This document shows positions 17,635-25,856 of a stretch of 64,000 bases of DNA, piece after piece. The translations under genes were made by a program, and so were the position numbers. This DNA comes from Hymenobacter sp. PAMC 26628. Its GTDB lineage: Bacteria; Bacteroidota; Bacteroidia; Cytophagales; Hymenobacteraceae. How positions within the stretch are numbered: the stretch's first letter is position 1; each line of letters opens with the position of its first letter. Location of the stretch: positions 1,302,001 through 1,366,000 of the forward strand of contig NZ_CP014304.1 of the NCBI RefSeq assembly GCF_001562275.1, in the 5' to 3' direction. The notes under the pieces were generated by a model. It saw only the letters and a list, made by a program, of their open reading frames with translations. It had not been told where the DNA came from and ran no database searches.

Positions 17635-18117
17635 ATGCAACCCACTACTGCTACTCCGCCGCCCCGCTACCTGCGCTTTGCCAGCCTCGCGCTGACCGTC
17701 GCCCTGCTCGTTTTCCTGCTGCTGCCCTGGGCCGTGCGCCTGTTCGACCCCCAAGCCGGGGGCTTCGATGCCGGCACCGTCAACACGCTGGCCCTGGCCG
17801 CGCTGCAATACTTCGCCGCCGCCCACTTGGCCCTGTTCACCTACCGCCGCCTGCTCCCCAGCTTCTACACCTACCTGGGCGAAGCCTTGCAGGACAAGCT
17901 GCTGGAGAACGTGACCGACGCGCTGAGCGAAGTCCTCAACAACCCCGAAGCCGTCGACGCCGGCTTGCTGCCGGCCCTGGCCGAAAAACGCAAACTTCTT
18001 CAATTCAAATTCCTCATCCGATGCGCCCGTTTGTTATTCTGCTTGTCGCCTTTGCTGTTCTTCTTTGTGCTCGCGCAAGCCGCGCTGACCGCGGCCCTGA
18101 CCGTCGTACCGCACTAA
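17635..18117 (+). CDS. Putative holin
   Basis: A 160-residue protein with hydrophobic segments at about residues 15-35, 48-70 and 128-155, the last one very strong (FCLSPLLFFFVLAQAALTAAL). It directly precedes the endolysin gene and overlaps it out of frame by 97 bases. Holins open the inner membrane to time lysis. The arrangement holin, endolysin, spanins is classical. A holin cannot be proved from sequence, but no other membrane protein in the cluster fits as well. Confidence 0.65.
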   Translation: MQPTTATPPPRYLRFASLALTVALLVFLLLPWAVRLFDPQAGGFDAGTVNTLALAALQYFAAAHLALFTYRRLLPSFYTYLGEALQDKLLENVTDALSEVLNNPEAVDAGLLPALAEKRKLLQFKFLIRCARLLFCLSPLLFFFVLAQAALTAALTVVPH

Positions 18118-18578
18118 GGGCCGCCTACACCTCGCAAATCGGCGTCCGGGAGCACGGCTTCAACGCCGGCCCCGAAGTCGAGCGCTACATCAAGTTTGTG
18201 GGGGCCCCCGCCCACTCGCCCTGGTGCGCCTGCTTCGTGAGCTGGTGCCTGCACCAGGCCGGCGTGGCCACCGCCCGCTTCGGCGCGGCCCGCTCCTGGT
18301 TTGACCAGCGCCACACCATCTGGCGGAACGGCACCGGCCGCACGCCCCAGTTCGGCGACCTCACCGGCTACCGCTGGGGCAGCAGCCAAATCCACCACGT
18401 CGGCTTTGTGGATTTCTGGGGCACTGGGCCCAGCGCCCAAACCGTGGAAGGCAACACCGGCGGCGGCAAGGCTCTGCTGCGCGAAGGCGATGGCGTCTTC
18501 AAAAACTGGCGGCTGAAGCGCACCATCTGGGCCGTGGCCGACGTGGTGGACGACCCCCACTACACCCATTCCGAATAA
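18021..18578 (+). CDS. Endolysin, CHAP-like cysteine peptidase/amidase
   Basis: A 185-residue protein. Residues 1-22 form a signal or signal-anchor sequence (RPFVILLVAFAVLLCARA), so export may be holin-independent. The catalytic core has PWCACFVSWC with the likely nucleophile Cys69, HHVGFVD with His126, and EGNT (143-146) for the third residue. This matches the TIGR02594-type CHAP-related endolysin family, which cuts peptidoglycan amide bonds. The start lies 97 bases inside the holin gene in another frame. Confidence 0.85.
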   Translation: MRPFVILLVAFAVLLCARASRADRGPDRRTALRAAYTSQIGVREHGFNAGPEVERYIKFVGAPAHSPWCACFVSWCLHQAGVATARFGAARSWFDQRHTIWRNGTGRTPQFGDLTGYRWGSSQIHHVGFVDFWGTGPSAQTVEGNTGGGKALLREGDGVFKNWRLKRTIWAVADVVDDPHYTHSE

Positions 18579-18581
18579 CCG

Positions 18582-18941
18582 ATGCTGCCCACCCTTTTCA
18601 CCGCCGCCCGGCTGCTGCTGGGCCGCCTGAACCCCGCCGCGCTCAAAGCCGTGGCCGTCGTGCTCGGCCTGGCCCTGCTGGCCAGCGCCGGCTGCTACGG
18701 GCTGCGCTGGCTGGAACGCCGCGTCCTGGCCCGGCACGTCAACGCCGCCGTGCAGCACCACGCCGCCGCCGTGGCCACCGACGCCCAGGCCCGCGCCCGC
18801 GCCGACAGCACCGCCAACTACCGCGCCGGCCAACGCGCCGCGCTCCTCCGCAACGCCTACTTCCTGCAAACCGAAGATGAGAAACTTACTACGCAGCGTC
18901 CTGCTCCTTACGAGCTGCCTGCTGACCCGCCCCGCGAGTAG
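18582..18941 (+). CDS. Rz-like inner-membrane spanin (putative)
   Basis: A 119-residue protein with an N-terminal membrane helix (about residues 20-40, LKAVAVVLGLALLASAGCYG) followed by a charged, Ala-rich periplasmic helix. It starts 3 bases after the endolysin gene. Its 3' end overlaps the next gene out of frame by 65 bases, and that gene encodes a lipoprotein. A nested i-spanin/o-spanin pair is a well-known lysis arrangement in phages of Gram-negative hosts. Function is inferred from topology and gene nesting. Confidence 0.65.
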   Translation: MLPTLFTAARLLLGRLNPAALKAVAVVLGLALLASAGCYGLRWLERRVLARHVNAAVQHHAAAVATDAQARARADSTANYRAGQRAALLRNAYFLQTEDEKLTTQRPAPYELPADPPRE

Positions 18942-19347
18942 CCAGGCCCTGGCGCCGCTGCCCCCGCGGGTGGTGCGGCTGGACTCGGGCACCGTCGTGC
19001 GCCGGCCGCTGATCGGCCTCGACACGGCGCTGTACCGCACGGTGCGCCTCGACCGCACGCTGGACCGGCTGCTGCTGGCCAACCGCTTGGCCCGCGTGCA
19101 AGTGCTCGAAGACGTGGTGCACCAGGACTCGGTGGCGTTGGCCGGCCGCAACGACGAGCTGCGCCGCTGCCGCCTGGAAGGCTTCGCCCGCGAGGTGGAC
19201 TACGCCAAACTCGCGCACCAAGCCACGCAGGCCCTGGCACTGCCCACCCCAAAGCCGCTGCTGCTCGATCCCCATACCTACGAAGGCGGCGCGGCGGCCG
19301 TGGTGGTGGTCACGCTCCTGAAGCTGTTCGTATTTCCCACCCACTAA
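18877..19347 (+). CDS. Rz1-like outer-membrane spanin lipoprotein (putative)
   Basis: A 156-residue protein with a lipoprotein signal: SVLLLTSC places the lipid-modified Cys at residue 14. It then has a proline-containing stretch (LAPLPPRVVRL) typical of o-spanins. It begins within the putative i-spanin gene in another frame. It is longer than most Rz1 proteins and has a hydrophobic C-terminal segment (VVVVTLLKLFVF), which is unusual and might change topology. The spanin pair would fuse inner and outer membranes at the end of lysis. Confidence 0.6.
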   Translation: MRNLLRSVLLLTSCLLTRPASSQALAPLPPRVVRLDSGTVVRRPLIGLDTALYRTVRLDRTLDRLLLANRLARVQVLEDVVHQDSVALAGRNDELRRCRLEGFAREVDYAKLAHQATQALALPTPKPLLLDPHTYEGGAAAVVVVTLLKLFVFPTH

Positions 19348-19388
19348 GCCCCGGCCCGCTTCCGCCCCGGCCCACGCCGGGGCTTTTT
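19348..19388 (+). terminator. Terminator of the portal-lysis block
   Basis: GCCCCGGC pairs with GCCGGGGC across a long loop, then TTTTT. It joins directly to promoter copy 5. Confidence 0.8.
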
Positions 19389-19390
19389 CG

Positions 19391-19426
19391 TGTCCTTTTT
19401 CCCGGTCGGCCAGCAGGGGAGTTTTA
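19391..19426 (+). promoter_or_regulatory. Phage block promoter, copy 5
   Basis: TGTCCTTTTT (19391-19400), 16-bp spacer, GGGAGTTTTA (19417-19426). The start codon at 19430 is so close that the transcript would be nearly leaderless, or the AGGGGAG acts as a ribosome-binding site instead. Confidence 0.55.
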
Positions 19427-19429
19427 AGC

Positions 19430-20344
19430 ATGAAAACATGCTTGTTCTTGCTGCTGAGCCTTTTTTGTGGGGTGGCCCGTGCCCAAACGTACACCTACAC
19501 CGTGGGCCAAAACCTGCGCTGGGACGAGGGCCGGGTACTTCGGGCCGGCGAGTCGGTGCACATCCCGGCCGGTACGCTGCCCTACTGTACTTTTCAGATT
19601 GTCGGCCCAGGGGTCACGATTGTGAACGACGGCAACTGGAGCCCCGGCCAACTGGCGTTGGAGCACGGGGCGCTGCTCACGAACAACGGCAACTTGAACG
19701 CCTTCTTTCTGGACGTGGCCGATGGCACGTTCGCCAACAACGGCACGGCCACCTTCCTTAATTTGCCCATCCGCGCCGCGGGCACGGTACGCAACAAGGG
19801 CAGCATTTGGCTGGGCTGGCAGCTCAGCAACGCGGGCCGCTTGCAAAACTGCGGCACCATCCGCTTCAGCAATTACCAGAGCCCGGTGGGCGGGCTGCTG
19901 CCCGGCGGGCAGGAATTGCCGTGCGGGCCCCTGCCGGTCACGCTGCTCACCTTCACGGCCCACTACGCCGGCGGCGCGGTGGCCCTGGCCTGGGCAGTGG
20001 CCCAGGAAGTGAACGTGGCCCGCTACGAAGTGGAGCGGAGCGGCGACGGCCAGCGGTTCAGCCGGGTGTCGGACGTGCTGGCCAGCGGGGCCCCGGCCTA
20101 CGCCGCGCGCGATGGGCGGAGCCCCGAAACGGTGTACTACCGCCTGAAGGTGGTGGACCGCGACGCGACCTACGCCTATTCGCCCGTGGTGGCGGTGGCC
20201 CCCGAAGCGCCGGGCCAAGTGGTGAGCGTGCACTACTGCGACATCCTGGGCCGGGCCATTGCGAAGCCCAGCGCCGGCTTTTACATCGAAATAAGCCGCT
20301 GGGACGACGGCCACCGCACCAGCCGCAAGTTCTACCAGCCCTAG
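19430..20344 (+). CDS. Secreted T9SS-like protein carried inside the prophage
   Basis: A 304-residue protein with a clear signal peptide (KTCLFLLLSLFCGVARAQ, cleavage near residue 19). Residues 20-165 show asparagine-rich beta-helix-like turns. From residue 166 (LPVTLLTFTAHYAGGAVALA) it has the FN3-like segment that precedes T9SS sorting domains in Bacteroidota; the T9SS protein at 53229 has the parallel LPVELLSFTAQLRN. The end (about 260-304, DILGRAIAKPSAGFYIEI) resembles a shortened type A sorting tail. It has its own terminator-promoter cassette, so it is probably cargo rather than a virion part. Confidence 0.75.
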   Translation: MKTCLFLLLSLFCGVARAQTYTYTVGQNLRWDEGRVLRAGESVHIPAGTLPYCTFQIVGPGVTIVNDGNWSPGQLALEHGALLTNNGNLNAFFLDVADGTFANNGTATFLNLPIRAAGTVRNKGSIWLGWQLSNAGRLQNCGTIRFSNYQSPVGGLLPGGQELPCGPLPVTLLTFTAHYAGGAVALAWAVAQEVNVARYEVERSGDGQRFSRVSDVLASGAPAYAARDGRSPETVYYRLKVVDRDATYAYSPVVAVAPEAPGQVVSVHYCDILGRAIAKPSAGFYIEISRWDDGHRTSRKFYQP

Positions 20345-20364
20345 CCCGGCCCGGGGGCTTTTCG

Positions 20365-20401
20365 TGTCCTTTTTTCCGGTCGGGCAGGAAGGGAGTTTTG
20401 G
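20365..20401 (+). promoter_or_regulatory. Phage block promoter, copy 6
   Basis: TGTCCTTTTT (20365-20374), 16-bp spacer, GGGAGTTTTGG (20391-20401), directly after a short GC-rich stem and T run. The gene start is at 20404, so this is nearly leaderless or the AAGGGAG doubles as a ribosome-binding site. Confidence 0.55.
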
Positions 20402-20403
20402 GC

Positions 20404-21183
20404 ATGAATAAGGTGCAAATCGGTGGCGTGCGCCGGCAATTGCCGGCCAATTGGGGCGAATTGACGCGCCCCCAGCTGCTGCTGGCTGTGCCGATTCTGT
20501 TCCAGGCCCTGCCGCCGGTGCGGGCCAAAATGCTGCTGCTGCGCACGCTGCTGGGCTTGCCCCGCGGCCTGTGGCGGGGGCTGAACAGCTTTCAGGTGGC
20601 TGACCTCCTCCAACTGGTGCGCTGGCTCACCGAGCCCAGCGGCCTCACCCGCCAGTTGCTGCCCGTGCTGGGGCCCTGGTGGGCCCGCTGCGCCGGCCCC
20701 GGCGACTGGCTAGCCGGCGTGTCGGTGTGGGAGTTTGCCAACGCCGAACACCAGCTGCGCAAGTGGGTGGCCTCGCAGGCCGAAGCCGACCTCAACCACC
20801 TAGCGGCCGTGCTCTACCGCCCCCGGCGCTGGGGGCATGGGCTCCGAACGTTTAGTCCGGGCTATACCGGCGACGACCGCCAGGCCTTCAACCCCAAAAC
20901 CGTGGGGGCCCGGGCCGCCCGCGTGGCCCACTGGCCCCTGGCCCACCGCCAGGCCGTGCTGCTCTACTACCTGGGGTGCCGGGCCGCGCTGGAGCGGGCC
21001 TACCCGCACCTGTTCAGCGGCGACGCGGGCAACGCCAAGGACCCCAACCCCTGGCTGACCCTCATCGGCCGCTTGCCCAACGACAAATTCGGCGACATCG
21101 AGCAAATCGGCAAACGCCCGCTGCACACGGTGCTGCTCTTCACCAACCAATTCATCCGGGATGCCCCCAAAGACCCAAAATGA
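20404..21183 (+). CDS. Phage protein of unknown function, start of tail block
   Basis: A 259-residue, mostly helical, Trp- and Leu-rich protein; the ATG at 20404 directly follows promoter copy 6. Residues about 1-90 are rich in Leu/Arg (QLLLAVPILFQALPPVRAKM) without being membrane helices. A central FNPKTVGARAARVAHW region and C-terminal NPWLTLIGRLPNDKFG look conserved in style. It overlaps the next gene by 4 bases (ATGA). It is the first of seven closely packed genes that end in the tape measure. I do not recognise the family. Confidence 0.6.
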   Translation: MNKVQIGGVRRQLPANWGELTRPQLLLAVPILFQALPPVRAKMLLLRTLLGLPRGLWRGLNSFQVADLLQLVRWLTEPSGLTRQLLPVLGPWWARCAGPGDWLAGVSVWEFANAEHQLRKWVASQAEADLNHLAAVLYRPRRWGHGLRTFSPGYTGDDRQAFNPKTVGARAARVAHWPLAHRQAVLLYYLGCRAALERAYPHLFSGDAGNAKDPNPWLTLIGRLPNDKFGDIEQIGKRPLHTVLLFTNQFIRDAPKDPK

Positions 21184-21359
21184 GCGATAAGCAAGTTCTC
21201 GACACCGAAATCGCCAAGCTGCCCGAAGGCCAGCAGTACCTGGTGCGCGAGTGCGCCCACGAATTGCAACGGGTGCTGGACCGCTACAAAAACCCGATGG
21301 TGGTGGGCCTGGCCAACGAGCTGGCCGTGGCGCACCTGCAAGATTCCATCAAGTACTAA
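21180..21359 (+). CDS. Small phage protein of unknown function
   Basis: A 59-residue helical acidic protein (MSDKQVLDTEIAKLPEGQQY) starting at an ATG that overlaps the previous stop (ATGA). It ends immediately before the next ATG with no gap. The tight coupling on both sides supports a real gene despite its size. No motif is visible. Confidence 0.65.
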   Translation: MSDKQVLDTEIAKLPEGQQYLVRECAHELQRVLDRYKNPMVVGLANELAVAHLQDSIKY

Positions 21360-21875
21360 ATGCGCCACCTCAGCTACACCGACCTGTTCCGACAGGCCGC
21401 CCGCGCGCACGTCGCGCTGCGGCACTCCGACACCGAAATGCACTTCGGGCGGCTCATCCTCACGGGCTGGCCGCTCACCAAGCTCGACATCGACGAGTTC
21501 CTGACGGCCACCAAAAGCCGCATCCGGCTGCCCATCCTGCTGCTGGAGAGCTACGACGCCCGCTACCAGGACAACGGCGCGGACAACATCCGCAAGCTGT
21601 GCCAGGCCGCGTTCATCGTGCTCGACAAGCCGGGCAGCAAGGACTACGACGACCGCGACGCGACGCTGGATAAGTGCGAGGAGATCGGGGAGGACGTGCT
21701 GGGCTACGCCATCGACTACTACCGCAAAAAGCGGCTGAAGCTCGACCCCAGCACCGTTTCCAGCGAGAAGGTGGGCCCCATCGGCGACGGCTTCTGGGGT
21801 ACGCGCTTCAATTTCCAGCTGCCCGAAATCGCCAATTACCCACTGGCCTACCAGGCCGCTAAATTCCTTCCCTGA
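21360..21875 (+). CDS. Phage protein of unknown function in tail block
   Basis: A 171-residue alpha/beta protein. The C-terminal half contains GPIGDGFWGTRFNFQL, a glycine-rich motif followed by a beta strand, as often seen in tail-terminator or tail-completion proteins. The stop overlaps the next start (TGATG). Its position just ahead of the large tail genes is consistent with tail assembly. The specific function is inferred only weakly. Confidence 0.6.
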   Translation: MRHLSYTDLFRQAARAHVALRHSDTEMHFGRLILTGWPLTKLDIDEFLTATKSRIRLPILLLESYDARYQDNGADNIRKLCQAAFIVLDKPGSKDYDDRDATLDKCEEIGEDVLGYAIDYYRKKRLKLDPSTVSSEKVGPIGDGFWGTRFNFQLPEIANYPLAYQAAKFLP

Positions 21876-23926
21876 TGGCCGGCGAACGCTACGCTAAACT
21901 CACCGTCCGCCTCGAACTCTCGCTCGACCCCGACGTGCGCGGCCGCCAAACCAAGGAAGTGCGCTTCCGCCTGGGCGGCAATTTCTACAGCTACTACCAG
22001 GGCGACGGCCGGGGCCCCAACCAGTTCATCGTCGTGGCCCCCGAAGACTTCACGGCCGACGGCCGGGCCAAGTTCGTGCGCAGCTGCGTCGACAACCTGC
22101 TGGCCCTGGTGCGGGCCACCGTCGCCCTGCAGGGCCTGGCCTACGCGGTGCCCCCGCCGCGGGCCGGCCTGCCCGACCCCGTGAACGACGTGGTGCCGGT
22201 CGAGTTCGACCTCATCGCCACCAGCTACGCCCCCGTCAACGACCTGGTGTTCGAGTTCCCGGCCGACGCGCCGGCCGGCACCTGGACCATCCTCCAGAAC
22301 CTGGACGCGGTGCAGCCCATCCAGGTGGGGGTGAACGCCCAGCCGGCCACGGTGTACGGCTCCGCCACGGGCAGCATCTACCTCACACCCTACTACCTGC
22401 TGTTGGGTGGCGATTTCGGTACTTATTCCTACCAGTGGGCCGACCAGCCCCTTGGGGTGGCCGGCTCGGCGACCCGCACTGGCCTAGTGGGGCCCCGTAC
22501 CTACACCGTCACCGTCACCGACACCAACGGGGCCAGCACCACCGTGAACGTAGACCTGGGCTCTGACCCGCGCCTGGTGGTGCTGGTGCAGAAAGACGGG
22601 GCCGACGTGGCCCTGGTGGTGAGCGGCGGCGTGCCGGGCTATACCTACGCCTGGGCCGACGGGGCCAGCACCGCCGCCCGCCCCGGCCTGGCCAACGGCA
22701 CGTACAGCTGCACCGTCACCGACCAGCGCGGGGCCACCGTCACGGTGCGGGTAGTGGTGGACCTGAGCGGGCGCTTCTACTTCAGCCGCAACCCCGTCAC
22801 GCTGGAGCTGGCCGACCCCGACTTCGCCACCAAGCCCAACCTGGCCTTCCTGTGCGAAGTGTGGGTGGAGGAAGTGTACCTCAGCGGCACCTTCACCAGC
22901 ATCGCCGGCGTGCTCACCCAGCCCGCCGACGCCCAGGGCAAAACCACGTTCGACGTGAGCACCCTGCTCGACGCCTACGTGGGCCCCGACTTCCCCGCCC
23001 ACGGCGAAACCGGCGTGCGCCTGGCCGGCCAGGCCTTCAAGCGCTTCTACCTCCAGCACTCGGCCCAGTGGGACGGCGTGCCCCCGCCGGCCTACGTGCA
23101 GCGCGAAACCTATTACCTGGTGTACGGCGGGCTCGATTTCTTCGAATACGCCGCCGGCAGCTACTTCAGCCGCTACCGGCCCCAGGTGCGCCCCTTCCTG
23201 AGCTGGGAGCCGGTGCAGAAGGAAGTGTTCGCCGACCAGCCCGAATACCTCTACTACCACCACGACAGCGACGCCGCGTTCGGGATGCAGGTGCGCTTCA
23301 CCACCGCCACCGGCACCACCAGCACCGTGGCCCTGGGGCCCGCCCAGGCGGCGGCCCGCTACTCGGTGTGGTGCGCGGGCGTGGGCCTGGCCCAGCTGCG
23401 CGCCGTGCTGGGCCCCGCCGTGCCCGCCGACGCGGTGGCCTGGGAAGTGACCGCCGTGAACGCCGCCCAGGTGGCCGTGAGCGAAACCCGCTACTACCAG
23501 CTGCGCGACGAGCCGACGCCCTACCGGCGCTACTTTCTCTACGCCAACAGCGTGGGCGGCGTGAACACGCTGGCCTGCTACGGCAAGGCCAAAAAGGAGG
23601 TCGATTTCGCCAACGTGCTGGTGCAGCGCTCCCTGCAACCCAACTACCGCGCCGACGACGGCGAAACCTTCACCACCAGCGCCACCGGCGTGCCCGTGCT
23701 GCGGGCCAACACCGGCTACCTGAGCCCGGCCCAGATGGACGCGCTGCACGACTTCCTGCTAAGCGAGGAAATTCGCTACTACGACGCCGACCGCTACCGT
23801 CCCGGCTCGCTCCAGCCCGCCACCACCGTGCCGATGGAAGACGACGACGAGGGCCTGCTGAGCCTGGAGCTGTCGTTCGTGCTGCCCACGCTGCGCCGCT
23901 ACACGCCCGCTTTGCCCCTGTCGTAA
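21875..23926 (+). CDS. Large phage tail protein with SprB-like Ig repeats
   Basis: A 683-residue protein. Residues about 170-310 hold two tandem beta repeats of the SprB/PKD type: YSYQWADQPLG leading to YTVTVTDTNGAS, and YTYAWADGAS leading to YSCTVTDQRGAT. The flanking regions are beta-rich with many Tyr-Tyr pairs and no signal peptide. Such repeats are typical of host gliding adhesins and carbohydrate-binding surface proteins. Their presence in a tail protein suggests a host-surface binding part. The stop overlaps the next start (TAATG). Confidence 0.6.
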   Translation: MAGERYAKLTVRLELSLDPDVRGRQTKEVRFRLGGNFYSYYQGDGRGPNQFIVVAPEDFTADGRAKFVRSCVDNLLALVRATVALQGLAYAVPPPRAGLPDPVNDVVPVEFDLIATSYAPVNDLVFEFPADAPAGTWTILQNLDAVQPIQVGVNAQPATVYGSATGSIYLTPYYLLLGGDFGTYSYQWADQPLGVAGSATRTGLVGPRTYTVTVTDTNGASTTVNVDLGSDPRLVVLVQKDGADVALVVSGGVPGYTYAWADGASTAARPGLANGTYSCTVTDQRGATVTVRVVVDLSGRFYFSRNPVTLELADPDFATKPNLAFLCEVWVEEVYLSGTFTSIAGVLTQPADAQGKTTFDVSTLLDAYVGPDFPAHGETGVRLAGQAFKRFYLQHSAQWDGVPPPAYVQRETYYLVYGGLDFFEYAAGSYFSRYRPQVRPFLSWEPVQKEVFADQPEYLYYHHDSDAAFGMQVRFTTATGTTSTVALGPAQAAARYSVWCAGVGLAQLRAVLGPAVPADAVAWEVTAVNAAQVAVSETRYYQLRDEPTPYRRYFLYANSVGGVNTLACYGKAKKEVDFANVLVQRSLQPNYRADDGETFTTSATGVPVLRANTGYLSPAQMDALHDFLLSEEIRYYDADRYRPGSLQPATTVPMEDDDEGLLSLELSFVLPTLRRYTPALPLS

Positions 23927-25422
23927 TGCCTGAAACTTACCTCGACTTCCGCCTGGCGGGCGAATCGCTCGACCTGGGGCCCGACACCCAGGTGCAGTTC
24001 GAATTCAATTCGCCCCTGTTCGAAACCGACACGCTGCCCGGCACGCTGGCCTACCCGTTCCGGGTGGACAACACGCCCAAAAACCGGCGGCTGCTGGCCT
24101 TCCCCGGCTACCTGGCCGCGGCGCGGGTGCGCAACCAGGTGTTCGCCGCCGACCTGTATTTGTGCGGCCTGCTCTGGCGGCGCGGCCAGCTCAGCGTGGT
24201 GAAGCGCTCGGCCGATGGGTTCGACCTGAGTTTCCAGACCGACGCCGGCGACGTGCAGCGGCGCCTGGTGGACTTGCAGCTGGCGGCCGTGCCGCTGCCC
24301 ACCGTGCCGCTCGACTTCAACGGCGGGGCCTGGCCGGCCGTGCTCTACGCGCTGCCCACGGTGGCCAATGCGCTGTTTTACGACGAAAACGCCACGAAAA
24401 CGTTGCAATACCGCGGCCTGGTGAACGCCTTCGCCAACGGCAGCTACGACGCGGGCCAGCCCGTGGTGCCCATGGTGTACCTGCGCACCGTCATCGACGC
24501 CATTTGCCAGGTCGTCGGCTACTCGCTGGCCGGCACGTTCTTCGCCGATCCGGAAATTCAGGCTCTGGTGCTCTACTCCAACCAGGCCGTGGACCCCGCC
24601 GCCAACGCCGTGGCCCTGGCCCGGCACCTGCCCGACCAGTCGGTGCCCGACGCCATCAAGGCGGTGCGGGCCCTGTTTTGCCTGTGCACGGTGTTCGACC
24701 CGGTGCAGCGGCAATTCGTGGTGGACGCCCTGCGCGACGTGCTGGCCGACCCGCGCTACCTCGACTGGACCGACCGGGCCGAAGCCGCCTTCGACTGGGA
24801 GCCCAACGTCACCGCCGGGTTCTGGCTCGAGCAGAAATTGGACGGCGGCGACGACCTGAGTAAAAACGCGCCGGCCAGCCAGTACCTGCTGAAAATCGAC
24901 GGGGCCCAGGAGAAAATCACCGTCGACGCCGGCAGCCTGGCCATGCAGCGCGGGCCGGCCACGCCCACCAGCCCGACCGGTTCCGACACGCTGCTGCCCG
25001 TGACGGTGCAGAAGGGCAACACGCCGCTACTGCCCGACGCCACCGACAACAAAACCACCCTGCGGCTCCTCTTTCACCGCGGCCGGCACCCCGACGCCGC
25101 CGGGGCCCCGTACCCGCTGGCGTCGGCCGAAGCCCTCGACTACAGCGGCCAGCTGGTGGGCCGTTACTCGCTGCGCTGGGACGGGCCCCACGGCCTGTAC
25201 GCTACCTGGCATAAGGACTGGCTGGCCTTCCGGGCCCGCACTGAAACCGTGACCCGCGGCGTGCGCCTGCGCGTGGCCGACCTGCTCCAGCTCGACCCGC
25301 GCCGCAAGGTGCTCATCCGGGCCGCGGAGGGCACTACCCTGGCGTTCTGGAAACAGATTCAGGTCACGATTTCGCAGAAAGACGGCATCCTGGTGGCCCA
25401 AATCCCTTTCTATAAAATCTGA
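23926..25422 (+). CDS. Phage tail or baseplate protein (putative)
   Basis: A 498-residue protein. The start is the ATG overlapping the previous stop; the open frame extends about 1 kb upstream but that part is only a shadow of the preceding gene. The N-terminus (ETYLDFRLAGESLDLGPDTQ) and a middle stretch with YLRTVIDAICQVVGYSLAGT resemble hub or tip proteins of Bacteroidota prophages by general appearance. It lies between the Ig-repeat protein and a small gp10-like protein. No enzymatic motif is visible. A hub-like role is inference from place and size. Confidence 0.55.
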   Translation: MPETYLDFRLAGESLDLGPDTQVQFEFNSPLFETDTLPGTLAYPFRVDNTPKNRRLLAFPGYLAAARVRNQVFAADLYLCGLLWRRGQLSVVKRSADGFDLSFQTDAGDVQRRLVDLQLAAVPLPTVPLDFNGGAWPAVLYALPTVANALFYDENATKTLQYRGLVNAFANGSYDAGQPVVPMVYLRTVIDAICQVVGYSLAGTFFADPEIQALVLYSNQAVDPAANAVALARHLPDQSVPDAIKAVRALFCLCTVFDPVQRQFVVDALRDVLADPRYLDWTDRAEAAFDWEPNVTAGFWLEQKLDGGDDLSKNAPASQYLLKIDGAQEKITVDAGSLAMQRGPATPTSPTGSDTLLPVTVQKGNTPLLPDATDNKTTLRLLFHRGRHPDAAGAPYPLASAEALDYSGQLVGRYSLRWDGPHGLYATWHKDWLAFRARTETVTRGVRLRVADLLQLDPRRKVLIRAAEGTTLAFWKQIQVTISQKDGILVAQIPFYKI

Positions 25423-25856
25423 TGGAGCCCCAGTACCAAAGTCCGGGCAGTGTGGGGGCCCGCTGGGCCCGCTTCCTGATTGAACGCTGGGTCGACAACC
25501 TGCACCGCCTGCAAATCGGCCACACCGGCGAGCTGGAACGCAGCTTCAAATCGTTCGTGGAGGTGAACGCCGACGGCGACCTGCAAAAGATTGAGCTGGC
25601 CTACGCCTACTACGGCCTGTTCGTGGACATGGGCGTGGGCAAGGGCACCAAGTCGGGCGACCAGGGCGACAACGCCGACGCCCGCCGGCTGATGGGCAAG
25701 CAGCGCGGCAACCAGCGGGGCCCCAAGAAGTGGGTGAACCGCACCACCCACGGCCAGGTGCTGAAGCTGGGCGAACTGCTGGCCGAAAACGCCGGTCAGA
25801 AAGCCGGCTACATCCTGGTGCAAACGCTGCCCCGCACGCTTGATTTTGACTTATAA
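25422..25856 (+). CDS. Small tail-completion-like protein (HK97 gp10-like, tentative)
   Basis: A 144-residue basic protein sharing a base with the previous stop (TGATG). The pattern is a helical N-terminus, then a beta hairpin ending in YYGLFVDMGVGKG, then a basic loop and a C-terminal helix. The VDMGVGKG element is what I associate with gp10-like neck or tail-completion proteins. It is the last gene before the tape measure. Its final codons form the first unit of a tandem repeat array. Confidence 0.55.
   Translation: MEPQYQSPGSVGARWARFLIERWVDNLHRLQIGHTGELERSFKSFVEVNADGDLQKIELAYAYYGLFVDMGVGKGTKSGDQGDNADARRLMGKQRGNQRGPKKWVNRTTHGQVLKLGELLAENAGQKAGYILVQTLPRTLDFDL

Noticed and set aside
22852..23925. 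Possible 1-kb upstream extension of the gene at 23926
   Set aside because: The extension is the out-of-frame shadow of the Ig-repeat tail gene; the TAATG overlap at 23926 is the natural start.
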